Shown piece after piece: positions 1-9,523 of a DNA stretch of 64,000 nt. This DNA is from Nemertoderma westbladi (taxonomy: Eukaryota > Xenacoelomorpha > Nemertodermatida > Nemertodermatidae), in NCBI GenBank assembly GCA_032718475.1, contig JAUCBJ010005376.1, forward strand, positions 1-64,000, written 5' to 3'. How positions within the stretch are numbered: the first letter of the stretch is position 1; each line of letters opens with the position of its first letter. Made by a program: the position numbers and the translations under genes. The notes under the pieces were generated by a model. It was not told the DNA's origin and made no database searches. It worked only from the letters and a program-made list of their open reading frames with translations.

Positions 1-511
1 CAGTAGACACAAATGTTGTCGAACCATCGTATACTGATCTGATTGCTGCAATAATTTCATCAGGAATCCCATATAATGAAAGTATGCTGAACGTGAACAT
101 ACGTGAGCGAGAGACTGAATCAAAGGCCTTGAAGAAGTCAACAAAGATAACAGCCAGATGCCTGTCTTTCTTTTTTGATAACTCTTCAATTATCCTTCTA
201 AGTGCCAAAATGGGCTCCATGGTCCCACGACCTTTACGGAACCCATTCTGATTTCCACGGAGCAGTCTTTCAATGGGATCCCTGATGCGATTTAATAAAA
301 TCCTATTGTATAGCTTTGCAGCAATCGAGATCAATTAAATTTCCTCGAAAAGAACCATAGAGTGTTAGGTTGCCCTTCTTGGGAACTGGCACCAACTTAT
401 TTGTTTTCATTTCTTGTGGGACTCTTGTTGTTCGGTACATGTCTACTATGATGGGATAGATGAGCTTTAAACACTCAGGTATTTTAAAGACCTCAGGGGG
501 AACACCAGTGT
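1..511 (-). pseudogene. LINE reverse transcriptase fragment (5'-truncated copy)
   Basis: The minus strand encodes the N-terminal half of a non-LTR retrotransposon reverse transcriptase. It matches, nearly base for base, the region at 61250-61780 in the longest LINE copy of this window. Recognisable segments are VVDMYRTTRVPQEMKTNK and the LTLYGSFRG region. A 2-base disturbance near 335-345 breaks the frame where the other copy stays open. The homology stops at base 511, where foldback-element sequence begins, so this looks like the 5'-truncated end of a LINE inserted into that element; its 3' end lies beyond the window. It is not functional as seen. The family assignment is firm; the insertion history is inferred. 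Confidence 0.85.
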
Positions 512-828
512 GTGAGGACTCCAGCAACAAGTTTCTGCAACTTGTTTCCGAAACTTATTTCTGTGTGTGAGGGGGTCCAGCAACAAGTTGCTGGAAGTTA
601 TATTCCCAGCAACTTTTTAAAAAACCTTTTTTACATCCAATTTTTAGATTAGAGCTAATATTCGATAAATTGAGTGATTTGATATTATATATAAATGACT
701 GGACATGTTAGCTATTTGTTTTGAAATAATTGTTATTTTCTTGAGCAACAAGTTTCTGTGTGTGAGGGGGTCCAGCAACAAGTTTCAGAAACAAGTTGCA
801 GAAACAAGTTGCTCCGTGTGAGGGTGGC
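512..828. mobile_element. Truncated PIF/Harbinger-like foldback element
   Basis: This stretch is a decayed relative of the complete foldback element at 52347-52879. It has the same alternating modules (CAACAAGTT, its complement and TGTGTGAGGGGGTCCAGC), the same AT-rich spacer, and the same right terminus, GAGGGTGGC against GAGGGGGGCC. The left terminus is missing: the element begins mid-module where the LINE fragment 1-511 ends. A TTA follows the right end, as at the intact copy. It has no coding capacity. Confidence 0.75.
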
Positions 829-837
829 TTAACATGT

Positions 838-1697
838 CGAGGAAATCCTGCCAAGTACCTAATTGATCTAGACTTTGCTGATGACTTAGGAGTACTCTCA
901 GAATCATTAGAGGGAGCCCAACGGCTCCTCAGCTCATTAGAACATGCTGCTTCTAGTGTTGGTCTTTTTATTAACTCCAGAAAGACCAAAATTCTGACAG
1001 TTAACTTTGAAAGTCCTCAGCAAGTCTCTGATCGGATGAGCATAAGCTCAAAGGATGGTATGCTTGAGCATGTGGACGACTTCTGTTACCTGGGATCATG
1101 GATCCGGAAGTCAGGTGAGGACCTTCGAATACGTAAGGGAAAGGCATGGGCAGCCTTGAATAGGTTTTCCAGGATTTGGAAGTCACCGAGAATTAATCGG
1201 AAACTTAAGGTCCGATTATTTAGAGCAGCAGTAGTTCCAGTACTACTCTACGGGAGTCCATGCTGGGCTCTAACTGCTGAGGACACCAAATCTCTGGATG
1301 GCACATTCACAAGAAAGCTACGCCGGGTACATTGTGTCAAGTACAATGCACACATCTCCAACCAGAGACTATATAACATTGGAGGTGTCTCATTGGTTCC
1401 CCCAAGCTTGACACTAGAACAAAATCGCCTCCGCTTTGCAGGACATTGCTTTCGCCGTGAGGACCAGCCAGTGCATAATCTTGTACTTTGGCAGCCTCAT
1501 GGAGTGAATAAGCATGGTGGACAGCCCATGACTTTCTTGAGACGCATCTTAAAGGACACTGGCCTTAAAGATGCGGATGATCTAGCAAATGTCATGGGTG
1601 ATAGGGAGTTGTGGCGGTGCAATTTTGTTGACAAGCCGGCACAGCATTCTTAAAAATGCAGCTGCAATGCAGCATGCCGATCCTAGTAGTAGTAGTA
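838..1697 (+). mobile_element. 5'-truncated LINE insertion with 12-bp target duplication
   Basis: This is the C-terminal part of the same LINE, now on the plus strand. Coding (to 1653) starts just before the catalytic FADD motif and carries the LYGSPCWAL motif and the family's normal C-terminus ending in DKPAQHS. After the stop comes a short 3' end finishing in a (TAG)n run. The 12-mer GGCTTAACATGT flanks the insert on both sides (826-837 and 1698-1709). This is what target-primed reverse transcription with 5' truncation leaves. The fragment lacks the endonuclease and the first half of RT, so it cannot move by itself. The left target copy overlaps the end of the foldback element, so the LINE landed at that element's edge. 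Confidence 0.88.
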
Positions 1698-1709
1698 GGC
1701 TTAACATGT

Positions 1710-2820
1710 AACATCTGCTAACTTGATGTATGAAGACCTCCCATCATTAATGTACAGTAACTTTAGTCTCACCAAGGATATTAGGATAGACCCATTGAAC
1801 TTGTTTGCCAATTGCATTCAATGGTTCGCACCACAATACTGTGTATTGTCAATATTGTTAATATTTGTCCATTGAAAAATATTATTAAAAATTAATAATA
1901 TTTTTCAAATTTTCTAGCTAAACATTAACTAGCTACCTTAAATATCACAGTAGGCCTACTAGTGTAGTATGTATAACCGGGATTAGTATAGTATACAGCA
2001 AATTTGTACGAACCTTTGTGGTTTTATTGGGGTCATTGTTGTCTTTATTGGTATTGGTGAATGTTCTGGAACATTACTCGACAATTTTTTAAGGTAGCTA
2101 GTGTTTTTTTAATAGCTGGTATTTTTTTGAAATTTTAACAATATTTTTTTTTTCGGATTTTTGTAATAGGTAAATTTATTAAGTAAGTTTATTAAGGTAG
2201 CTTGTGTTAAAATGTGTTTTTTTCATTTTTTTTTTACTAGTTTGCAAGGTATATTTTGAAATTATATATAAAAAACATTTGTTAAAACAATTAGTATTCG
2301 AAATAAAATAACTGAAAATAACTATCAATCATTTTCTTTTTAAAAAAATACTAGCTAGTAATAAAACACACTAGCAACCATAAAAAATATATATTAAGGT
2401 TCTAGAGCATTCACCAATATAAAAAAACACTATAAAACAATATTATATTTTTTAATTTTCAAAAAATAGTAGCTAGTAAAAAAAAACGAGCACCATAAAA
2501 AAATTTCTAGTGAGGTTCTAGAACATTCACCAATGTTCTAGAACATAATAAAATGCCATAATACCCTATAAATAAACACAAATGTGCTGTATACATACAT
2601 ACTGTACAAGTACTGGTTATACATACTATACTAGTACCAATATCACAAAATTACTAGCTACCACCTTGCTGTCACAAGGTCAAATGTTTATTCTAAAACA
2701 TAAAACCTCTTGGCACAGTAATAACTACTGAAATAACACAACAACATTCAAGTGCATGGTGTTGTTATTTGATAAATAATACATGTAACGCATTTACAGT
2801 TAGCTATAACATTTCTAGAA
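1710..2820. other. AT-rich intergenic sequence, no gene seen
   Basis: Very AT-rich DNA with many short motifs such as CTAGCTA and TTCTAGAAC and poly-T or poly-A runs. No open reading frame with recognisable content was found. GTTCTAGAACATTCACCAAT-type stretches near 2400 and 2520 are short internal repeats. Confidence 0.6.
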
Positions 2821-3399
2821 CGTATATTGGTATTACTACACCTTGGGTCACACCTACGAAATTTTTTTTTAATACATAAATAGGTTATTTAAGAATACTA
2901 ATATTGTTCTACAATATATATTAATAAATAGATAATTGTTCTAGAATGTATATTAACAGTTAGTTAATTGGATACTCTTGCTTTACTAATTCAATAAGGT
3001 CGTTAAACGGTGAACGTTTGTGAAGCATCCTCCACCGATACTCATCTAGGTGACTGTTGCCGTTATCCCGACACCAGGGGGGAAAAACGCCGATGCTGGA
3101 GGCGGGGCTTTACAGACCACGGAGTCCCGGCCAGTCACCGGATATTGATTGTGGAGAAGGAGGAATTTCTTAGATGCAGGATTGCGGTTGAGAAAAAGCT
3201 GCATTGGTTGGATATATTCTTTAATGTAGTTAATCTCACTGAACCCTGAATCCTGATTGAGAATAATTTTGGGCTTCCCCAAATCAATATACACCAAATA
3301 TTCACAATAATTATACACGACAATATAAATCCCTACAGTATATTATTTAATTACCCACTGTTCGCTCAGATTTTAGCCTAACTAATGTTCCCCAGATTT

Positions 3400-4330
3400 T
3401 CCCTCGGTCCTAGTCTTGATGCCGTAGTGTCGGTGTCGGTCGACCCTGTCGCGTGTCCGTTCCACCCCTCCCGAACCCCGAAGGGATCGATCATCGAGAA
3501 CCAGCACGGCTTGGCTAAGGGTCGGTCCAGTCGGTAGACTCTGTCGCGTATCCGTACCACCCCTCTCGAACCCCGAAGGGATCGGTCATCGAGAACCAGT
3601 ACGGCTTGGCTAGGAGTCTGTCGTGTCGGTGGACCCGTTCGCGTGTCCGTCCCACCCCTCACGAACCCCGAAGGGGACGATCATCGAGAACCAGTACGGC
3701 TTGGCTAGGGGTCCGTCGGTTCATCGCAGAAACCCAACCACCTAGGCTTTCCGAGTCCCTTTCAGGCTCGTAGTCGCTTCGGCAGCCGAGAAACTGCTCC
3801 GAACAGTCGGTAGGCCGGTAGAGTCCAGTCCTTTGTCTTTCGACCCCGTCGCGTGTCCGTCCCACCCCTCACGAACCCCGAAGGGAACGATCATCGAGAA
3901 CCAGTACGGCTTGTCGTCGGTTCCCGTCGCAAATCCCTGGTACAAGCAGCCGGCGTTCCGATGTCCTTTTCAGGCTCGTAATAACTGCTGTTGACCAGAG
4001 ACCGCTAAGGGCAGTCCTCGTCAAACCCTTCCTCTGTTAGTCGGTAGACCCTTTCGCGTGTCCGTCCCACCCCTCACGAACCCCGAAGGGAACGATCATC
4101 GAGAACCAGTATGGCTTGGCTAGGGGTCTGTCGTGTCGTTTCCCGTCGCAAGTCCCTGACACAAGCAGCTGGCGTTCCGATGTCCTTTTCAGGCTCGTAA
4201 TAACTGCTGTTGGCCAGGGACTGCTAAGGGCAGTCCTTGTCCTTTAGGCCTGGCGCGTTAGCAAATCCACCTCTACAGGCAGCAGGAAGTTGGCCAGGGC
4301 CTAATAGTAATCAGGCTAACCTGAATACTG
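3400..4330. repeat. Internal GC-rich tandem repeat of the Merlin element
   Basis: A block containing GAACCCCGAAGGGA, ATCATCGAGAACCAGTA and CGGCTTGGCTAGG recurs at about 3472, 3569, 3662, 3875 and 4078. Spacings of about 95 and 205-213 bases suggest a compound unit. A second module, TTTTCAGGCTCGTAATAACT, appears at about 3967 and 4185. Open frames across it are periodic and have no recognisable domain. The same modules recur, inverted, at 50940-51290. Confidence 0.85.
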
Positions 4331-4516
4331 CTTGAATTTTCCATCCCCCCTTGGCCCTTATAAACATGAAATTAGTCCCGTACCCTGTAAGTCGCCCCAA
4401 AGTTCGCCCATAAATCGCCCCCAGTTTATAGAATGTGCCCAAAACCCATGGTCCCGCACCCAGTAGTAATATCGGAATAATCATTTTAAATCAATACAAA
4501 AAATATTCAACTCGCG

Positions 4517-5179
4517 TTATGAAAAGTTGAAATACCGCGAACAGTGACTTTGAAGTAAATTCAATCTAGTGCCTTTCCGTTGCTTCATTATCATAAGTTT
4601 GGCATGTCCCCATAATCCTTCTATAAGTTGCGTGTTCGCTCCAGTGATCTGGTCTACGAATCTACCACGCCCCTTCTTACTGTGGTTTACGTGTTTGTGG
4701 AAGTATTTACCGCTACCGTCACAGGCTTTCCATGGAAAACGTTTGCTAGTTATCCCAACAGTTTTGCCGCAGTATGCAGCCCATTCGTCGCTAAATATCG
4801 TTGTACCACCCTTGACATTGCTCTCTAGAATCGGACGCAAGGTTCTCATGTTCCTTCTTTTAACTATGAATATTCTAACGTCTACTTCTCGATCCGGTCG
4901 CTTCCAAGCTATGCCAAGCTATGCTGATCTTTGATGTTTGTGAGGTCCCCTACAGCGCCAGGTCAACCTAGGAAATCCATATCTCATTCTCCTCCAAATG
5001 TATGCACTATAAGTACATCCTTCTGACTTACATGTTGATTCAGCGTTTGCAGAAGGTAACAATCCGGATGACTGTGCATAGTTAATTGCATTCTCTTCAG
5101 AGCATAATTTTGCACCAATTTCCTTTATGTTTAAATCATTCGACAATCTTAAATGTGAATGACGTGAAACATCACTCAT
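4517..5179 (-). pseudogene. Merlin (ISXO2-like) transposase remnant
   Basis: The minus strand encodes two separated parts of an ISXO2-like DDE transposase. The N-terminal piece (5179-4919) has the Cys-containing DNA-binding segment CKSEGCTYSAYIWRRMRYGF. The C-terminal piece (about 4910-4517) has IFSDEWAAY with a catalytic aspartate, a His-rich stretch and the family signature TGANTQLIEGLWGHAK with the catalytic glutamate. Between them a TAG stop occurs and the segment that should hold the first catalytic aspartate is missing, so an internal deletion is likely. The product would be inactive. Related bacterial proteins belong to IS1595/IS1016, but the eukaryotic setting and TIR structure point to Merlin. 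Confidence 0.88.
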
Positions 5180-5352
5180 AGCGACAAAGTACTGTTATTC
5201 GACAGTTATGCACTTTGTGCAAGTGGTTATAATAAATATAAAACATTCTAGAATTCAATTACTATTGTTACAGTACGCTTAAAACACTATAAAACATGCT
5301 TATAATTAAATTTGTCAGGTGTGACCCAAGGTGTAGTAATACCCGTATATTC

Positions 5353-5763
5353 GGTACTAGTGTGTTATAGCTACACCCCCCCCCCCCCCCCCTAAATTTT
5401 TATTACTAGCTAGTTTTTGCTATTTCTTTTTTTGGAAATGTTTTAGAACATGAAATACATTAAAAAAAAAATAATAAAATGTTCTAGAACAAATATTTTT
5501 TGTTCTAGAACAATATTTAAAAAAATTAAAAATTTAATGTACTATTTTTCTTTTTTAATAATGTTCTAGAACATGTTAGCTATTCAGAACTAGAAAAAAA
5601 AGTTCTAGAACAAATAGTTTTTGTTCTAGAACAGTTCAAAAAAAATGAAATTTTTTTTGTTAATTTTATTTAGAATTTCTTACATGTAATTTTTAATCGT
5701 TGCTGGCAAGATGGTTTTTGTTGGGGGTTTTGAGGGGGGGTGTAGCTATAACACACTAGTACC
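5353..5763. mobile_element. MITE with GGTACTAGTGTGTTATAGC termini
   Basis: About 411 bp bounded by inverted termini reading GGTACTAGTGTGTTATAGCT on the left and the complement at 5739-5763, each followed inward by a C (or G) run. There is no coding capacity. The interior holds five TTCTAGAA palindromes (5481-5635). No convincing target duplication was found, so the superfamily is not assigned. Confidence 0.7.
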
Positions 5764-5775
5764 CATCATCCTGTG

Positions 5776-5962
5776 GTACTAGTGTGTTATAGGCTACACC
5801 CCCCTCAAAATCGTCTGCTAAATAATAAATATTACACAGTATATGTATTCTAAGCATTAATCATTAATTTATCTATGTAACTATCATTAATTTCTGAATA
5901 TAATGACCTCAATACAGTGAATTTTTAATTTTAATTAGCTATTAAAAAAATACTAGCTACCC

Positions 5963-6017
<55 letters not shown>

Positions 6018-6246
6018 AAAAAAACCCATCTTGCCAGCAACGAATTAAAAATTCTATGAAACAAATTCTAAATAAAATTTAAAAAAAAATTTCATTTTTT
6101 TTGAACTGTTCTAGAACAAAAACTATTTGTTCTAGAACTTTTTTTTTCTAGTTCTGAATAGCTAACATGTTCTAGAACATTATTAAAAAAGAAAAATAGT
6201 ACATTAATTTTTTTTATTTTTTTAAATATTGTTCTAGAACAAAAAT

Positions 6247-6250
<4 letters not shown>
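5776..6250. repeat. Second, inverted copy of the MITE with a 52-C run
   Basis: A second GGTACTAGTGTGTTATAGGC terminus begins at 5776. From about 6020 to 6245 the sequence is the reverse complement of 5480-5735, including the phrase ATCTTGCCAGCAACG and the TTCTAGAA palindromes, so the two copies form a large inverted repeat. An uninterrupted run of 52 C lies at 5964-6015. The right terminus fades into TA-rich sequence near 6250-6290. Confidence 0.7.
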
Positions 6251-6277
<27 letters not shown>

Positions 6278-6284
6278 GTACTGT

Positions 6285-7758
6285 AGTATACAGGTATATA
6301 TAAAGATCGATCCCCAAAGTAATTATAACGCATAAAAACATAACATAAAAAAATGATAACACTACCAACACTAGCCGAAAAAACACTGACTTCAAAAAAA
6401 ACCCTTGCTCAGTTAAATCAGTTAAAAAACCAATCTATTACATAACAAAACAACTTTAAATAATATAATGTAATGGGAGATTGGGAAACGACCAAAAATA
6501 TTAATTTAGCTAAATTAATTACAATAGATACTTGGAAAAACACTAGAAAAAATCTAAACAAGAAAAAATAATATTAAAAATACTGTAAAATAACGTAAAA
6601 TAAAACCCGGTACGTAAAATCCTGTAATATTGTAATTACATAATTACATAATTAAACGCTCCATTTTATAATAATAAACTATAATTAAAAATACAATATA
6701 TTTTTTATTTCTTAATTCTAAATAATCTACTGTAGAACACTCTAAAAAAGAATGTAATAAAAACTGTGTCCTAATAGATAGTAATTAAATAGACTCAATA
6801 AAACACTTTATATGTAGTTGTAGTGTAGGTGTAGGTAGGTGTATATGTAGTGTAGATGTATATGTAGTTAAGGATTGAAGGATAAAATAAATATTCTGAC
6901 GCATCCAGTATGGATGAGGGAGGTAAAACAATATCTAATTCAAATTTCATTCAATCTCATTAAGATTTGTAGAATAAGATTTGTGGCCAAGTCACTGAAT
7001 TAAGACACAATCCAGGAGATGGTGTAGGTACACACTAATGAAGTGGAACTGCTATTTACCAAAAAATAGCTATTAAAAGAAGTTGTTTCAAAATTATATT
7101 TACTATTAAATGAATCTTAAAAGAATGTTCTAGAAGACTTTTAATATAAATACTTCCAATATATGAGAAATTATTTAAAGAACGTGTGCCTATTAAATTT
7201 AGTAGGTAGAATGCAGCTTTCACGGTCGAATATAGTAGGTCATGAATGTACCTTTTGGTTTTTTACAGACTCACATACATTCTGATATTGTCTTTCTAAT
7301 TCTTCCTCTCTTTCCTTCACCTTCTTTTAAAAATACTAGCTACTAGTGTATGTAAATCACTAGCTATACCATTAAAAATAATAGCTAGCAATAACATATA
7401 TGAAACACTGCCTAATAATAGCTACAAATATTGGAAATGGGGAAGAATGCGGAAATCTTCCCTATTACTTTCTATACTAGAAAGTAGTGATATTTTCATC
7501 ACATATAGAAGAGACCTACGCCCACAATTTTATGGTTCCTTTACGTATTCTTAAAACATTTTTCACAATTATTAACAGCGATTGGTAACTATTATAATAT
7601 CACAACTATGTAACTTAATTATACTATTATACCTATGTGACCTAGAGTAGCATAACAGTTTCGTAACCTATGAATATGATGATTACTTTTTAAGTAATTA
7701 ATTTCATTATCCAAAAGCTTATAGATAATGTACCGGTACTCTTCCAGTGAGAGCGACG
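6285..7758 (+). other. Repeated 5' flank of F-box copy 1
   Basis: AT-rich sequence with no gene, closely matching the flanks of F-box copy 2 (17233-18550) and copy 3 (50140-53063). Conserved landmarks are AATGGGAGATTGGGAAACGA, CATTCAATCTCATTAAGATT, the GTGTGCCTA-AATTTAGTAG region and TAGAAGAGACCTA. It presumably contains the gene's promoter, but I see no decisive TATA or initiator element. Diverged fragments of the same flank also occur without the gene at 15585-15790 and, inverted, at 23600-23760, so this flank is itself a dispersed repeat. Confidence 0.65.
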
Positions 7759-9066
7759 ATGAACAATAGAGAGCGATACCACTCCAGCGATGAAAGCGAA
7801 GGGTCTGATTGGCAATCGCTCCTCCCGCAAGAACTACTTCTCCATTTGTTCAGGTTCCTACCAGAACGCGACCGTTTGTCCGCTGGCGAAACCTGTCGTC
7901 GATGGAATGAGATCCAGAGAGACGCAAGTCTTTGGAGAAGGAGAACAATTACCATCCATGGTGAACAATGTAATGAGATAGAAGTATTACGGCAATACGG
8001 ACACCATATGAAAAATGTTTCAATATATCTTGGAGGTTTCATATTTCGGCAACAAGTTATAACCCACCTCATTCAATCAATCACCCATCTCATGAAATCA
8101 CAACTAACAGAATTCACTTTACACGGAAGATATTTTGACATCATCATCAGCATCATGTTCTATCAGCGTCTGAATGAATTTATGGATTCACAGAAAGTTC
8201 TAGAAAAACTAACTTTAAATGGTATCGGTATAAAACTACTAAGTGAAGCCGACCAACTTATAAGGATTCTCGTCAGAAACAACCACAGGTCTCTTAGAAA
8301 CCTCGATATATTTGGATTAATTGACTCTTCTGCTGCTTCTACAGAAATTCCTTTTCCGTCTGCTATGGGACCACTCAGCACTCTAGGGAAGTTGACAAAT
8401 TTGAGAATAACGTACAATTACCTGAATCGGGATGTTTTACAGAGAATTCTCACTCACTGTCCTTCTCTCATTCTCATAAGATTGATGCTGCGTATAGATG
8501 CACAAGAATCAGCTGATATTGAACCTCTTGCCTATGATAGCAACAGCAGCCCATGGAGAATGGCCAACCCTGACCTCTCAGTTCATATGTATTTGATTTT
8601 CAGTGGCATAGTTGACTTCCAATCAGTTATTCGATTGATAAAAGGGCGCCCTCCTCTGACAACGTTGAGATTGGAAGTTCAAATGGAAACAGTCGAGGAT
8701 GTATCGAGTCTATTGCGATATCTGCGGTATAGTTTCTGGAACTGTCTAGAAGATTGGATATGGTGGTGCTGGGCGAGAAAGATTGGAGAAACAATCAGAG
8801 CAGACTTCGTTTCTCTGGTCAGAGATTGTAGGAAGTTAAGAAGCATAGAAGTTATTGGACCAATAAGCCCTTTACAAATACAAGTTATATCGGATATTTG
8901 CGATCTTAAGTTTAATAAACAATGTATCCCCGAACTAAAGAACTGCCGCATCGTTTTCGAAGTTACGGATAATGGGGTTGCATTAGGTGTACTAAATGCT
9001 CAGTGGAAGGACAAGATCCAAGTGATTGATTTTGAAAACTATTATAAGGTGATAATTATTATTTAA
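7759..9066 (+). CDS. F-box protein with leucine-rich C-terminal region, copy 1
   Basis: Intronless frame of 435 codons from ATG 7759. Residues of about 20-65 form an F-box (LLPQELLLHLFRFLPERDR ... CRRWNEIQRDASLWRR), which in this family binds Skp1 and brings substrates to an SCF ubiquitin ligase. The rest is Leu/Ile-rich with degenerate leucine-rich-repeat spacing (for example KLTNLRITYNYLNRDVLQRI), a likely substrate-binding surface. The upstream ATG used by copy 3 is present here (about 7729) but runs into TAG after 15 codons because of a 5-base difference. This copy may therefore start later and lack the acidic N-terminal extension. Copy 3 is nearly identical except over the last 20 residues. 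Function beyond an F-box adaptor role is unknown; a captured or mobile origin is possible. Confidence 0.8.
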   Translation: MNNRERYHSSDESEGSDWQSLLPQELLLHLFRFLPERDRLSAGETCRRWNEIQRDASLWRRRTITIHGEQCNEIEVLRQYGHHMKNVSIYLGGFIFRQQVITHLIQSITHLMKSQLTEFTLHGRYFDIIISIMFYQRLNEFMDSQKVLEKLTLNGIGIKLLSEADQLIRILVRNNHRSLRNLDIFGLIDSSAASTEIPFPSAMGPLSTLGKLTNLRITYNYLNRDVLQRILTHCPSLILIRLMLRIDAQESADIEPLAYDSNSSPWRMANPDLSVHMYLIFSGIVDFQSVIRLIKGRPPLTTLRLEVQMETVEDVSSLLRYLRYSFWNCLEDWIWWCWARKIGETIRADFVSLVRDCRKLRSIEVIGPISPLQIQVISDICDLKFNKQCIPELKNCRIVFEVTDNGVALGVLNAQWKDKIQVIDFENYYKVIIII

Positions 9067-9523
9067 TGATGGATTTGTTCTAAGAAAGTTAAGAAGCTGG
9101 AAGGAATTGAAAGTAGCTTGTCTTTGGATAACTATAAAATTCGACATTATATAATAACATACAAACATATTTGAGATCGTTGTGGGTTCCAATATTACTC
9201 AAATTTATTTAAAGTAATAATATGTACCAAAATTATCCTTTTAAGTGTATCCATCCCATCTGAATCGAATGTATTCGTGATTCCAAATCTAAAAACAGTT
9301 TTTCTATATCTTGTTTCGTTCACGAGATCTCATGTGTGAAGTACAGGTAGTCTCTAATGTCCAATATAAATATAAATCGCAAAATTGTATTTTCTCTTTA
9401 ATAATTATTTCGCAATGAGTGTATCTTGTTAGCGGATCCATTCCGCTCAGCAATTCCAACCTACAAAGTGTGGGGGGAGCCGATTTACCAAGTTGGTCAT
9501 CAAGGTATCCAATAGGACATACC
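9067..9523 (+). other. Repeated 3' flank of F-box copy 1
   Basis: This sequence is shared with the regions after copy 2 (19761-20195) and copy 3 (54405-54851), including TATAATAACATACAAACATA and GGCATACCA-like sequence at the end. No gene is seen. In copies 1 and 3 it stops exactly at the 3' end of a LINE; in copy 2 it continues without the LINE. Confidence 0.7.

Larger units (their letters stand above)
2829..5343 (-). mobile_element. Merlin-type DNA transposon with TIRs and 8-bp target duplications
   Basis: The element is bounded by perfect 27-bp terminal inverted repeats, beginning GGTATTACTACACCTTGG at 2829-2855 and complementary at 5317-5343. The 8-mer CGTATATT directly flanks both ends (2821-2828 and 5344-5351). 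An 8-9 bp duplication and an ISXO2-like transposase are the hallmarks of the eukaryotic Merlin superfamily, related to bacterial IS1016. The transposase (minus strand, 4517-5179) sits near the right end and is broken. Much of the left half is a GC-richer tandem repeat (3400-4330), unlike the AT-rich flanks. The boundaries are read directly from sequence; the superfamily comes from the transposase. Confidence 0.9.

Noticed and set aside
1-1709. Inversion within one LINE caused by the foldback element
   Set aside because: The plus-strand piece has its own 12-bp target duplication, so it is an independent insertion.
3378-3945. Minus-strand proteins in the Merlin tandem repeat
   Set aside because: Arg/Asp/Gly-rich repeats that follow the DNA repeat; frames shift between units.
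4517-5179. Bacterial IS1595 contamination
   Set aside because: Flanks are continuous with eukaryotic repeats, ends are Merlin-like TIRs with an 8-bp duplication, and related sequence recurs at 50709-51300.
8163-8951. Minus-strand frames opposite the F-box genes
   Set aside because: Shadows of the conserved F-box coding frame; no domain content.
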